Source: Candidatus Bathyarchaeota archaeon
GTDB taxonomy: Archaea > Thermoproteota > Bathyarchaeia > Bathyarchaeales > Bathyarchaeaceae
Assembly: GCA_020348865.1 (NCBI GenBank)
Contig: CP070754.1
Span: forward strand, 1,430,382 to 1,463,136
Reading direction: 5' to 3'
Length of the DNA: 32,755 nt
Numbering within the stretch: position 1 is the stretch's first letter; every line of letters starts with the position of its first letter. A model generated the notes under the pieces. It ran no database searches. It worked only from the letters and a program-made list of their open reading frames with translations, and was not told the origin of the DNA. This document shows, piece by piece, positions 23,144 through 31,062 of the stretch. The translations under genes were made by a program, and so were the position numbers.

Positions 23144-23518
23144 ATGTTCGCTTTCATATCACAATATAGAACCCTAAGAGAAATTCTAGTTGATCACAAA
23201 CTCGCGGCTCTGGGAGATGCCTATGTCAACCTCATCTATTCGCTAGCCCTGTCAGAGAGAGAAGGGCAACCTGTAGGCAAAAAAGTGAACAGTCATGTAC
23301 TTGCTGCAGCACTAAAGAAGGCGGAAATGAGGGATTTCTTGCCTCGAAGAACGGACCGCCATAGTCAAGCAGACGCCGCAGAAGCTGTGATTGTTTATGC
23401 ATGGGTACAGGACCTGATGAGTATGCAAGAGGGGGTCAACCTTTTGGGGCAAGAAGAAGACGTAATTGACGCTTTTTGCTCTCTCCTCTGTACTGTACGA
23501 AGAAGATTGAAGCTATGA
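23144..23518 (+). CDS. RNase III-like domain protein (minimal, no dsRNA-binding domain)
   Basis: A 124-residue protein. HKLAALGDAYVNLIYSLALS (about residues 18-37) resembles the RNase III/Mini-III signature, in which a Gly-Asp pair carries a metal ligand. ADAAEAVIVYAWVQDLMS (about 76-93) resembles the second acidic motif (Asp followed by an Ala-Glu-Ala helix). The middle KKVNSHVLAAALKKAEMRDFLPRRTDRH is conserved-looking. There is no dsRNA-binding domain. An rRNA or other RNA substrate would be a guess. The ATG at 23144 has GTGAG eight bases before it. Divergent from DUF99 and converging with rpoL. Confidence 0.7.
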   Translation: MFAFISQYRTLREILVDHKLAALGDAYVNLIYSLALSEREGQPVGKKVNSHVLAAALKKAEMRDFLPRRTDRHSQADAAEAVIVYAWVQDLMSMQEGVNLLGQEEDVIDAFCSLLCTVRRRLKL

Positions 23519-23538
23519 GGGCTTGGTACTGAATTCTG

Positions 23539-23856
23539 TCAACTCGTGGGGGTAGTCGAATTCGGGTTTCGTTGCCATTTTCTCAACGCTTTCTTAAAGG
23601 TCTCTCCAAATTCTTTGTTTTGTTCCCGTTTTTTTTCCACGGCGCTTCGAATCGTGGTTTCCGACTTCGACGTTCCCTTGGTTCGAATATAGAGTATCGA
23701 CATAGACCTCAGTGGATGTGGTATATCATAACCTGCCACGTCAACTGCATCATCCTTGAGGAGAGCTTTCTGCAGTATGTTGTTGAATGTGTGACCTACG
23801 CCTTCAATCTCTAATCTCAGTTCATTTGATGTCTTCTTCAGAACCTTGATCTCCAT
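23539..23856 (-). CDS. rpoL: RNA polymerase subunit Rpo11 (RpoL)
   Basis: Forms the Rpo3-Rpo11 assembly platform of archaeal RNA polymerase. The core is EIEGVGHTFNNILQKALLKDD (about residues 16-36; Rpb11/AC19 signature), then VDVAGYDIPHPL and a helical C-terminus. The ATG at 23856 is chosen because homologues begin close to MEIKVLKKT; it lies 35 bases inside the 3' end of csl4 in another frame. From there the protein has 105 residues. The tail KWQRNPNSTTPTS is a short low-complexity extension. Last gene of the minus-strand series that starts at L10e. Confidence 0.95.
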   Translation of the reverse strand: MEIKVLKKTSNELRLEIEGVGHTFNNILQKALLKDDAVDVAGYDIPHPLRSMSILYIRTKGTSKSETTIRSAVEKKREQNKEFGETFKKALRKWQRNPNSTTPTS

Positions 23857-24442
23857 TCTTTTCCCTCCAAGCATCGTCTTTCCCGTAGTCTGAAGCAACT
23901 TTTCGCCTTTCGATTTTTCCACACTCCGTACACCGCATTCTGCGCCTTTCTAAGAGCAGAGTATGCCCACATCTTGAACAAAAGGCGTGGATAACTCCAA
24001 GATTCTTTTCCACCGTCGATAGGTGATATGTTCTATTCTTGTGCACTATTACTCTGGCTCTCATGATGTCACCTGGTTTGCATACCTCGAACATTGTATC
24101 AACATAACTGAGACTCGAATCAGAAATGTGTAGAGTGCCAGTGAAGAGGTCTGGCAGTAGTGCCCTTCCTATCTTGAATATGCGCAACGCTGCCATTTTG
24201 TTTTGTACGCTTGCAACGCGCCCAATGATTGTGCTTCCCGCTATAGGAACAATCGCTCCATGTACCATAGAATAGACGGATATTTTCTTGTTCAGCGTAT
24301 CTAGGAGCGTGCGTCCAGTGAGATTTGAGTGGACTGTTCCAGCCTCTACATATGTTCCTGAGCCAGATGTGAATTCTTCAATAACCCCCAGACGATCTCC
24401 TGGTGTAACGAACAGTCCGCTTTTTCTCTCGGATTTACCCAC
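23822..24442 (-). CDS. csl4: Exosome RNA-binding subunit Csl4
   Basis: Cap subunit of the archaeal RNA exosome. The N-terminal domain has GLFVTPGDRLGVIEEFTSG. The central S1 domain runs from about ALLPDLFTGTLHISDSS to MRARVIVHKNRTYHLSTVEKN. The C-terminal zinc ribbon is FCSRCGHTLLLERRRMRCTECGKIE. The 206 residues and the domain order are typical. It overlaps the end of the METTL5-like gene by eight bases and the start of rpoL by 35 bases, so the three are cotranslated from one message. Confidence 0.95.
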   Translation of the reverse strand: MGKSERKSGLFVTPGDRLGVIEEFTSGSGTYVEAGTVHSNLTGRTLLDTLNKKISVYSMVHGAIVPIAGSTIIGRVASVQNKMAALRIFKIGRALLPDLFTGTLHISDSSLSYVDTMFEVCKPGDIMRARVIVHKNRTYHLSTVEKNLGVIHAFCSRCGHTLLLERRRMRCTECGKIERRKVASDYGKDDAWREKNGDQGSEEDIK

Positions 24443-25073
24443 AAGTTTTCCCTTCTACTTGGTATAGATCAACCCCAACATTATGCTTTCTTCTTGTGTG
24501 AAACTCAAAGAGTTTCGGAATGGTTGTCTGCATGGGGAATATTCCTGTAACCCTTCCCCCACGCTTCTCAATAAACCTTTTGATGAAGCCCCGGTTCTGT
24601 TTCCCGCTTTTGTGAAGGGAATATATCCTGTGACCTAGTTGCAAAGATTTCTTGATGAATTTTCGATCAGCCTTTCTTTTCTGGATACCAAATGGGGGAT
24701 TCTGCAAAACAGTGTCGAAAGAACCACACACTGCATCAATATCCGCCACTACCCAACTTGTCTTTTCTTTTACACCCATTTTCTCTGCGTTTATCAACGC
24801 TATTTTTGCGGCTACTCTGTCCGAATCTATACCTGTAGCTTCTTTTGCTCCAAGAAGAGCCGCCCCAATCGCCAACCTCCCAGTGCCACAACCTAGATCA
24901 ATAATTGTTTTATCAATAACGTCGTCATAGATGTACGTCGCAGTGTAGAGAATTTCTGCAGCGACCTCGGGAGGTATTGTGTATTGCTCCAAGTAAGCCT
25001 TAGGGGTTGGATGGGGCGCAATCTCCAACAATGCTTTTTCCAAGTCTAGCTTCCGAACCAACCCTTTCTGCAT
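24435..25073 (-). CDS. METTL5-like N6-adenine methyltransferase
   Basis: A class I methyltransferase with motif I IIDLGCGTGRLAIGAALLGA (about residues 58-77), acidic strand end GIDSDR, and the NPPFG catalytic motif in VLQNPPFGIQKRKADRKF. It matches the METTL5/COG2263 family, whose eukaryotic member makes m6A in 18S rRNA; the substrate here is probably rRNA by analogy. The 212 residues are typical. The start ATG lies within the last 28 bases of dph2 and the end overlaps csl4. Confidence 0.88.
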   Translation of the reverse strand: MQKGLVRKLDLEKALLEIAPHPTPKAYLEQYTIPPEVAAEILYTATYIYDDVIDKTIIDLGCGTGRLAIGAALLGAKEATGIDSDRVAAKIALINAEKMGVKEKTSWVVADIDAVCGSFDTVLQNPPFGIQKRKADRKFIKKSLQLGHRIYSLHKSGKQNRGFIKRFIEKRGGRVTGIFPMQTTIPKLFEFHTRRKHNVGVDLYQVEGKTCG

Positions 25074-26047
25074 AATTCTTCCCAGCTTTTTCTTCCCAAC
25101 ATAACGAGTGTTTCGTTATACGTCAGGACGGGTTTGCGAAAGCTCAGTGTGTCATCCAGAGAGATGCGTGGGCAAGCAGTATTCACGTACGCGTTTATGC
25201 CAAGGAACTGCATGAGCACATTGGGTGTGATCTCTCTTATCGAAAGCAATGTTGCCTTCCTCCCGTTCTTTTCCAGTTTTCTTTTCATTCTAAGGGCGTC
25301 TCTAACTCTTTTCTGACCAGTTTTAAGACCAATTAATACCCCGAAGGCTTTTGCCTCCTTTGCTTTGCAAATGCTTGCCCATCGCTCTTTGAGTACCCTT
25401 ACGACTTCATCACGAACTGGGTAAGCTCTTCTTTCATAGGGATCGGCAACTATTGTGGGTTTTCCAGTCACTAGCTCCACGCCGATGGCATGGAATCTGC
25501 CTCCTCCTAAGAAGAGGAATGCCTCAACATCTTTGGAAATTAGTCGAGCGTTGCTAAAATCACAGCCGATCACTTGTCCAGCGTATTTTGATTGCCCAGC
25601 ATCTCCAATAGCTACTGTTTTCCCTCCTTTTAGAAGCAGTTCCCTTGCTTTGTTCAGCATGTGAGTATGCTGAATTGTGGCTACAAGTCCGATGTTCGAA
25701 TAATTTTTAAGTAGTCGTATTGCTTTTTTCACCGAGCTTTTAATGCTAATCGTTGCTCTCGCTTCAACAAATAATGTTTGCACCCGTTCTTGCTTCATCA
25801 TTTCACTGTGTCCGTAGTGTACAATCAAGTCTACACCTAGGCTTTCAGCATCAAGTGTGGCTAAATCACACGCGCCATAACATGAATCGGCCGACACAAA
25901 CGGAACTGCCCCAGCCTTTTCAACTATGGCCCCAAGTCGTGGGCCTTCTCGTTTTAGGCCTTCAGGAAGCTGAATTAGGACACGCTTTGCTCCACGCCGT
26001 TCTATTTCCCGCTTTACTTTCTCTTCCTTAAAATCGATTTTCGTCAT
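25046..26047 (-). CDS. dph2: Diphthamide synthesis radical-SAM-like enzyme Dph2
   Basis: Makes the first C-C bond of diphthamide on a histidine of elongation factor 2, using an unusual SAM/[4Fe-4S] chemistry. The three cluster cysteines are visible, one per repeat: ADSCYGACDLA, VIGCDFSNA and VNTACPRISLDD. LIQLPEGLKREGPRL near the N-terminus and VATIQHTHMLNKARELL are family blocks. At 333 residues it is normal. It lies 32 bases after ppsA and overlaps the METTL5-like gene. Diphthamide is confined to archaea and eukaryotes, which fits the host. Confidence 0.95.
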   Translation of the reverse strand: MTKIDFKEEKVKREIERRGAKRVLIQLPEGLKREGPRLGAIVEKAGAVPFVSADSCYGACDLATLDAESLGVDLIVHYGHSEMMKQERVQTLFVEARATISIKSSVKKAIRLLKNYSNIGLVATIQHTHMLNKARELLLKGGKTVAIGDAGQSKYAGQVIGCDFSNARLISKDVEAFLFLGGGRFHAIGVELVTGKPTIVADPYERRAYPVRDEVVRVLKERWASICKAKEAKAFGVLIGLKTGQKRVRDALRMKRKLEKNGRKATLLSIREITPNVLMQFLGINAYVNTACPRISLDDTLSFRKPVLTYNETLVMLGRKSWEELCRKGWFGS

Positions 26048-26079
26048 GAGAACCCGCCCAAGCCAAGCGCGCGATGAAG

Positions 26080-28680
26080 TTAGCTCGTATCGAATAATTT
26101 CCTCATCAAATAATCAGCATTGGCTTCACTTATTGCTAATTCTCTCGAAATCTTCACTGAATCCTTATCACATTCTTCTATGAAATCCCTCAATTCATCT
26201 TCTATTTCCTTCACAACTAACAGGGTTTCAACAACTTTGTCGGGGTTAACACCGATCGAATCGAGATGTATCACAAGAAATTTTATGAAATCTTTTCCTA
26301 AATCGCTTGGTGCTTGTCCGCAGATACCAACAGACCGAACGGGTCTCATTGAATGGGCGCCCTCACACAACATCTCGATAGCCTTTTTCACTGCAGGATT
26401 TGACTCATCAAATTCCCATGCTAAAATCTCGGAATCCCTGTCTATAGCTAGAGTTAGTTGGGTCAAATCATTGCTACCTATACTGAAGCCATCACAATAC
26501 TCGGCAAACTTTCTAGGAGTAATACAAATGCTGGGAACCTCTGCCATGAAAATTATCCTAGGAATTTTCAAGTTAGATTCTTCGAAGCATTTCCTAATCA
26601 TATTGGTGACTTTGTCAGCTTCATCAGTCGTTCTTACAAATGGAACCATTGGTATGGCGTTAGTCAGGCTTAATTTGTGAACCTCGGTGAAAGCTTTTAA
26701 TTCTAGATTAAATGCTTCAGCAAAAAGCCTACTGACGTATCTTGAAGCTCCTCTGAACCCGAGCATCGGATTATTCTCCACAAACTCCAACTCGATTTCA
26801 TTACATTCAACCTTTTTTGAGCCACAAGTCGGGCATCTATCTTGTTTAGATAAAGATATGCTCTTGCCGCAACTGCAAACGATTTCGTAGTGCAAGGCGC
26901 CAGGGAGCCCGGAATACTCATTCGTCTTGAAATCACTGAATCTAACTATTATATCTCTTGGAAGAAATGCAGACGCAATTATCGAGATCCCAGTCTTGAG
27001 TCTTTCCACATATTCTTGGGAGAGAGATCTTATTCCTGAATATTTCTGTTTCATATCATCGGCCCATCTATCGTGGCCAAGTTTATCAGCCTTTAAGGCA
27101 AAAACAGGATGCATACCTGTACCCGCAACTATGAATTCTATTCTGACTAAGGAGCTGCCTTTTGAGGGCAATTGACTTACTTTCAATGCTTCATTTGGGG
27201 AGCCGATATTCACAAGAATCTTGGTAATTGTCTCAGGAAGTTCTTTCAACTCCACTTCTTGCACCTCGAACTGCAAAACTCTGCTGTAGATTCTAGCCTC
27301 GCCCGAAGAGCAATCGAGAGTAACCTTGATTTCGTCTTCTAGTCGAAGAGCATTAGAAACGCTCACAGCACATGGCACTCCTCTTTCTCTCGATACGATA
27401 GCCGCGTGTGAGGTTCTGTTACCCCGCTCACATATTATGCCAGAAATCTTTTCTAGGTCCATCACAACTTCCCAATCAGGAGTAGTCATGGAAGTTACCA
27501 GTATAGGTCTTATTCCTTTCCTGTTCTGAGTTTCAACTTGCCTTTTCGCTTCAACGTGATCCAGGGCTTTAACAACTGGACCTACCGCAATTTTCGTCCC
27601 AACAGCGATGCCAGTATGAGTCGGTCTGATTCTTGGCTGCTCTTTAAGCTTATGCAGAGTTAGAACAGCCTTCGTTCCATGAACAGTTTCAGGTCGAGCT
27701 TGGACAATGTGCACTTTTCCATTCTCAACTGCAAACTCAATGTCCATCGGTTTATCGTACGCCTTCTCAATTCTTGTGGTAAACTCTGCAACTTGCTTTG
27801 CTTCATCCGATGTCAAGACTTTCGGATTGTCTGCTTTTACAGGAACCTCCACGTTTTTTCCAGTCTTGGAATCAAAAATGAGCATCTCCTTTTGCGGGTT
27901 TGAGGGGACTATTGTGCCAAGTACTCTCGGCTCAGGCCTTTTGACGAAAGCTGTCCAAGGAGCGTTCTCTTTTCCTTGAACTATCATTTCTCCAAGACCA
28001 TGGACTGCCTGGATAACGCCAACATTTCTATTGCCCGTATCAGGATCTATGGAAAAAGCAACTCCAGCTCTATCAGAATCAATCATAGCTTGAATTATGA
28101 CGGACATGACCCCTTTCTTGACGAGATCGGCTTCGGAAATGTCTAGAAGTTGTTTTTTTCTCAAATCATTTCTGTAGTCCACAACCCTCCAACCATAAGC
28201 AGATGCAATACACTTCAACACATATTTAGTTACGTTGGAATCAAGTGGAACATTCAAATAGGTTTCAAACTGACCTGCAAAAGCAGCAGTAGGTAAATCT
28301 TCAGTAACTCCAGAACTCCTAACAGCAACTCTGCGTCTTCTTGCGTGTTGTTTCATGGAGTTGACTTTGGCGATGAGCGGCTTGGATAATTCTTTTGGCA
28401 CTCTCATGTTTTCGATTTCTTCAGTCAGTTCAGCTGCGATTTTTTCCGCAGTTTTTTCATCGCCTTCAGTAAGTTTATTATCTAATTCTCCAACTGATTC
28501 GAGTATCTTCTCATTATTTAATAGAGCTTTGGCGAATTCAGTGGTAACCATGATTGCATGAGGCACGTTTTCTTTGCCCACAATTCTCACTAGTTTTGCA
28601 AGATTAGATCCTTTTCCACCAGTTACGCTTCCGTCAGAGGCAGAAGGATCACTGATGTCTACAACGTAATTCATTTTCAC
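26080..28680 (-). CDS. ppsA: Phosphoenolpyruvate synthase with zinc-ribbon insertion
   Basis: Converts pyruvate, ATP and water to PEP, AMP and phosphate. The ATP-grasp N-terminal domain shows GGKGSNLAKL and AVRSSGVTEDLPTAAFAGQ. The swivelling domain has the phosphohistidine in GNRTSHAAIVSRERGVP. The C-terminal barrel has VRFSDFKTNEY, MAEVPS, FSIGSNDLTQLTL and the catalytic Cys in VGICGQAPS, so all catalytic parts are present. Between KTNEYSGLPG and ENNPMLGFRGASRY sits an extra segment with a four-Cys ribbon, CSCGKSISLSKQDRCPTCG, not present in standard enzymes. It has 866 residues, longer than most (roughly 750-820). The GTG start overlaps the rpl10e stop as GTGA; an ATG two codons on is possible. 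Confidence 0.93.
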   Translation of the reverse strand: MKMNYVVDISDPSASDGSVTGGKGSNLAKLVRIVGKENVPHAIMVTTEFAKALLNNEKILESVGELDNKLTEGDEKTAEKIAAELTEEIENMRVPKELSKPLIAKVNSMKQHARRRRVAVRSSGVTEDLPTAAFAGQFETYLNVPLDSNVTKYVLKCIASAYGWRVVDYRNDLRKKQLLDISEADLVKKGVMSVIIQAMIDSDRAGVAFSIDPDTGNRNVGVIQAVHGLGEMIVQGKENAPWTAFVKRPEPRVLGTIVPSNPQKEMLIFDSKTGKNVEVPVKADNPKVLTSDEAKQVAEFTTRIEKAYDKPMDIEFAVENGKVHIVQARPETVHGTKAVLTLHKLKEQPRIRPTHTGIAVGTKIAVGPVVKALDHVEAKRQVETQNRKGIRPILVTSMTTPDWEVVMDLEKISGIICERGNRTSHAAIVSRERGVPCAVSVSNALRLEDEIKVTLDCSSGEARIYSRVLQFEVQEVELKELPETITKILVNIGSPNEALKVSQLPSKGSSLVRIEFIVAGTGMHPVFALKADKLGHDRWADDMKQKYSGIRSLSQEYVERLKTGISIIASAFLPRDIIVRFSDFKTNEYSGLPGALHYEIVCSCGKSISLSKQDRCPTCGSKKVECNEIELEFVENNPMLGFRGASRYVSRLFAEAFNLELKAFTEVHKLSLTNAIPMVPFVRTTDEADKVTNMIRKCFEESNLKIPRIIFMAEVPSICITPRKFAEYCDGFSIGSNDLTQLTLAIDRDSEILAWEFDESNPAVKKAIEMLCEGAHSMRPVRSVGICGQAPSDLGKDFIKFLVIHLDSIGVNPDKVVETLLVVKEIEDELRDFIEECDKDSVKISRELAISEANADYLMRKLFDTS

Positions 28681-29180
28681 TCTTCTTCTTGAACCTTCTC
28701 AACAATTATCCTGCAGGGAGTTGGCAGTTTAGCCCCCCCACGCCTTAATGCTTCCTTTGCAACTTCAAGACCATCCTCATTTACATTCACTGTTATAACC
28801 GCCTGATTTGGTTTAACTCGTGCAGCAGTTCCTATGGGTTTTCCGAAGGCTCTCTTCATCCCATCTTGCAGTCGATCTGCATGTGCTCCAAAGATCATTC
28901 TGTTTTCCCGAAGCACATTGTGAGGATAGGGCAAGACACGTAAGCAATACTTTTTCTCAAATTTTTCCGATAACAAGCGGTTAGTTGCTATACGTGCCGC
29001 TTCTAGCGCGCTGTGGCGTATTTGAACTGCTTTTTGGGCAATCAGACGTGCCTGATATTCGAAACTATCCGTGGGGGTTCCCATAGTGAATTTGGTTATT
29101 TTCGGCTGGGGAAAGCCTCGCATATATTTCTTCCTTGTGTAGGATTGGCCTTTCACCCTCCGGTAATTGTGTGCCTTCAT
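28677..29180 (-). CDS. rpl10e: Ribosomal protein L10e (uL16)
   Basis: Large-subunit protein near the tRNA A-site, the archaeal counterpart of bacterial L16. The N-terminus KAHNYRRVKGQSYTRKKYMR, then ENRMIFGAHADRLQDGMKRAFGKP and the C-terminal PTPCRIIVEKV are typical. At 167 residues it is normal. The ATG at 29180 is fixed by GAGGGG at 29188-29193 with seven bases of spacing, and a TATA box lies further up. The stop overlaps the ppsA start, so a central carbon enzyme is translationally tied to a ribosomal protein. Confidence 0.97.
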   Translation of the reverse strand: MKAHNYRRVKGQSYTRKKYMRGFPQPKITKFTMGTPTDSFEYQARLIAQKAVQIRHSALEAARIATNRLLSEKFEKKYCLRVLPYPHNVLRENRMIFGAHADRLQDGMKRAFGKPIGTAARVKPNQAVITVNVNEDGLEVAKEALRRGGAKLPTPCRIIVEKVQEEE

Positions 29181-29187
29181 CGTTTTT

Positions 29188-29219
29188 CCCCTCAGCTTAC
29201 AAAGTTCAGTGTATTTAAA
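29188..29219 (-). promoter_or_regulatory. TATA box and ribosome site of the L10e operon
   Basis: On the minus strand TTTAAATA at 29212-29219 is followed by GAGGGG at 29193-29188 and then the L10e ATG at 29180. This predicts a start near 29190 and a leader of about ten bases, so the ribosome site may be only partly transcribed. Confidence 0.5.
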
Positions 29220-29291
29220 GCATTTGCTGGTGCTATCCTTTATTTAGATTGCGAATCCGTAATACTATTGACTTGTTCGTTTGTTAGTTCT

Positions 29292-29777
29292 TCATTGTCT
29301 GTCGTACTTTTCCACTTCGTCATTCAATACAATGAGTCTTATCCCTGCATCTTCAAATATTCTTAGAGTATCCACTTCAGCGTGATAACGTTTTTCCGCA
29401 ACTACACGCTTGATGCCAGAATTGATAATCATCATTGCGCAAGACCTGCAGGGAACCATTTTGCAGTAGAGCGTCGCTCCGTCTATAGACACCCCAAATT
29501 TCGCAGCTTGGATTATCGCGTTTTGCTCCGCGTGTAGTGTTCGCACACAATGTTGGGTGACGTTTCCACTGTCATCAAAAACCTTACGAATATCATGCCC
29601 CATTTCATCGCAATGGGGCAATCCTGCCGGCGAACCTACATAGCCAGTAGTCAGAATCCTCTTATCCTTCACAATCACACATCCGCTCCTACCTCTATCA
29701 CATGTCGCCCTTCTCGAAACAGCTTCACATAAGTCAAGAAAATACCTGTCCCAACTTGGTCTCTCACACACTTCCAT
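29292..29777 (-). CDS. dCMP deaminase (ComEB family)
   Basis: Deaminates dCMP to dUMP, feeding dTMP synthesis. The zinc site is HAE in RTLHAEQNAIIQAA and PCRSC in KMVPCRSCAMMIINSG. The N-terminal half has the dCMP deaminase pattern RPSWDRYFLDLCEAVSRRATC, VIVKDKRILTTGYVGSPAGL and HCDEMGHD. I start it at the ATG at 29777 (MEVCERPSWDRYF, 161 residues); the ATG at 29789 and a longer frame from 29843 are also open, and no ribosome site decides. Together with dTMP kinase and the HD phosphohydrolase it forms a set of dNTP-pool genes, though not clustered. Confidence 0.93.
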   Translation of the reverse strand: MEVCERPSWDRYFLDLCEAVSRRATCDRGRSGCVIVKDKRILTTGYVGSPAGLPHCDEMGHDIRKVFDDSGNVTQHCVRTLHAEQNAIIQAAKFGVSIDGATLYCKMVPCRSCAMMIINSGIKRVVAEKRYHAEVDTLRIFEDAGIRLIVLNDEVEKYDRQ

Positions 29778-29843
29778 GTTTCCGCACATCGCTCGCGCCG
29801 ATTGAATTGTACATTTCAACTTCTTTATTGTTTTTGCGCTCAA

Positions 29844-30316
29844 GATGGTCGTGTGGTCTCTTCTTTTGCAGTTTGGACGTAGCAGTCATTGTGTGGCTAG
29901 TTGTAGTCAAATGCGTGGATTGTTTATGATTCCCAAGTAGATTCGCCAATTTCACCTTGCCAAGAATGCGCATACACTTCTCAGCTTAGCCAAGCAATAA
30001 CATGTATGGGTTGTTGCTTCTTATCGACCCCTTTAGGTATATGCAGGTTTGCAGCTGACTATATGGCTCGTCTTTGTCTTCTTACTTTTCCCAAAAAAAA
30101 TGCTCTTTCAGGACCCTATGTCTCTTGTACAGACGTACCACCCACTGTTTTCTTTCGAAGTCTTCACATGGAGTTCTGCTATTTCCATGACATAAAGCAG
30201 CCGAATTACTTCTTTCAGTAACTTCGAACCAACACGTCTACCTTGACGGTCTTTGTAGCTAGAAAATTCTGCAACACGCTTCTAACACAAGCCTTGCCCT
30301 GCAGATATGCAGTTTT
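29844..30316. other. Gap without a recognisable gene
   Basis: About 470 bases between the dCMP deaminase start region and the 39-codon gene. I see no tRNA, no conserved protein and no clear repeat. Short frames occur on both strands (for example 30006-30221 plus, 71 codons), but their sequences look random. A T8 run on the minus strand at 30093-30100 probably ends the operon coming from the right, leaving a long 3' untranslated part (30101-30316) that might hold an RNA; no fold could be established by eye. Confidence 0.5.
30093..30100 (-). terminator. Oligo-T8 terminator of the DUF655-ksgA-hemK2 operon
   Basis: Eight T in a row on the minus strand after GAAAGAGCA, downstream of the last gene of the minus-strand operon and in a gene-free stretch. 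A long T run alone is enough for archaeal termination. Confidence 0.5.
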
Positions 30317-30436
30317 CTACGAATCAATCGCAGCGTTGATGCCCGCGCCTATGGCTCCTCGTAAAACCAATACTCTCGCAAGTTTCCTAATTGTTCTTCC
30401 CAAAGATACTTCGATGAAGCTTTGAGCATAGTCCAT
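30317..30436 (-). CDS. 39-residue microprotein coupled to hemK2
   Basis: A short frame whose ATG overlaps the stop of the preceding methyltransferase as TGATG, the same coupling used by nop10 in this window. The sequence is ordered rather than random: an acidic/hydrophobic start (MDYAQSFIEVSLG), a basic amphipathic middle (RTIRKLARVLVLRG) and a small-residue end (AIGAGINAAIDS). It could lie on a membrane or bind RNA or the preceding enzyme. I recognise no family. The coupling is the main support; conservation has not been tested. Confidence 0.55.
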   Translation of the reverse strand: MDYAQSFIEVSLGRTIRKLARVLVLRGAIGAGINAAIDS

Positions 30437-31062
30437 CAAATGCTGCTAGGACGGCTCTCTCCCCGTATCACGACTATTGTTTCAAACGCGACCTTCTTTT
30501 CAGCTACAATTATGGCTACTAACCCTTCTTCTTCAAGTTTCTGCATGGTCTCATCAACGTTGGAGAGAGTTGATTGAACCAAGATGATTCTGCCTTTTTC
30601 CACCAAATGCTGCGGAGCCCGAGAAACAAAGTGATCAATAATTTCCCTTCCAGACGCCCCGCCTGCCCAAGCTTTGCCTATCCATGTTTTCTGTTCGCTC
30701 CTCTCGGAGGGCAGATATGGGGCGTTGAAAACTATCACATTGAACTTTTCGTCTTTGCTTATGGGTTCGAACATGTGACCCAATCGTACGTCTATCTTAT
30801 CCACAACGTTGTTTAGCCCTGCGTTCATTTGAGCACATCTAACAGCATGAGGATTAATGTCAACGGCGACCACTTTTTTCGCTTTCTTCGCAGCAAGAAC
30901 ACCGAGTATTCCACATCCAGTCCCCACATCAAGCACATCATCACTTTGGTTCACAATAAGATTTTCAGCCAAGAGGAATGTATCTTCGGCAGGTTCATAC
31001 ACGTTCTTTGAAACGTAAAAAGCATACTTGCCAAAGAAAATTCTCTTCTCAGGCGAATTCAT
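30436..31062 (-). CDS. HemK2/Mtq2-like release factor glutamine methyltransferase
   Basis: Methylates the Gln of the GGQ motif of release factor aRF1 in the archaeal/eukaryotic HemK2-Trm112 system (family knowledge). The N-terminus has VYEPAEDTFLLAENL, typical of HemK2; motif I is VLDVGTGCGILGVLAAKKA. The catalytic motif, usually NPPY, reads NAPYLPSER here. The 208 residues are normal. The start ATG at 31062 overlaps the 3' end of ksgA by 14 bases, and the stop overlaps the 39-codon gene. The gene order DUF655-ksgA-hemK is common in archaea. The Ala in the motif is the one odd point. Confidence 0.88.
   Translation of the reverse strand: MNSPEKRIFFGKYAFYVSKNVYEPAEDTFLLAENLIVNQSDDVLDVGTGCGILGVLAAKKAKKVVAVDINPHAVRCAQMNAGLNNVVDKIDVRLGHMFEPISKDEKFNVIVFNAPYLPSERSEQKTWIGKAWAGGASGREIIDHFVSRAPQHLVEKGRIILVQSTLSNVDETMQKLEEEGLVAIIVAEKKVAFETIVVIRGESRPSSI

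Noticed and set aside
26120-26680. 186-codon open frame antisense to ppsA
   Set aside because: Lies entirely inside a confident PEP synthase gene and has a typical shadow composition.
30006-30221. 71-codon plus-strand frame in the 29.8-30.3 kb gap
   Set aside because: No ribosome site, no family features, aromatic/Cys-rich random look; a minus-strand terminator run crosses it.
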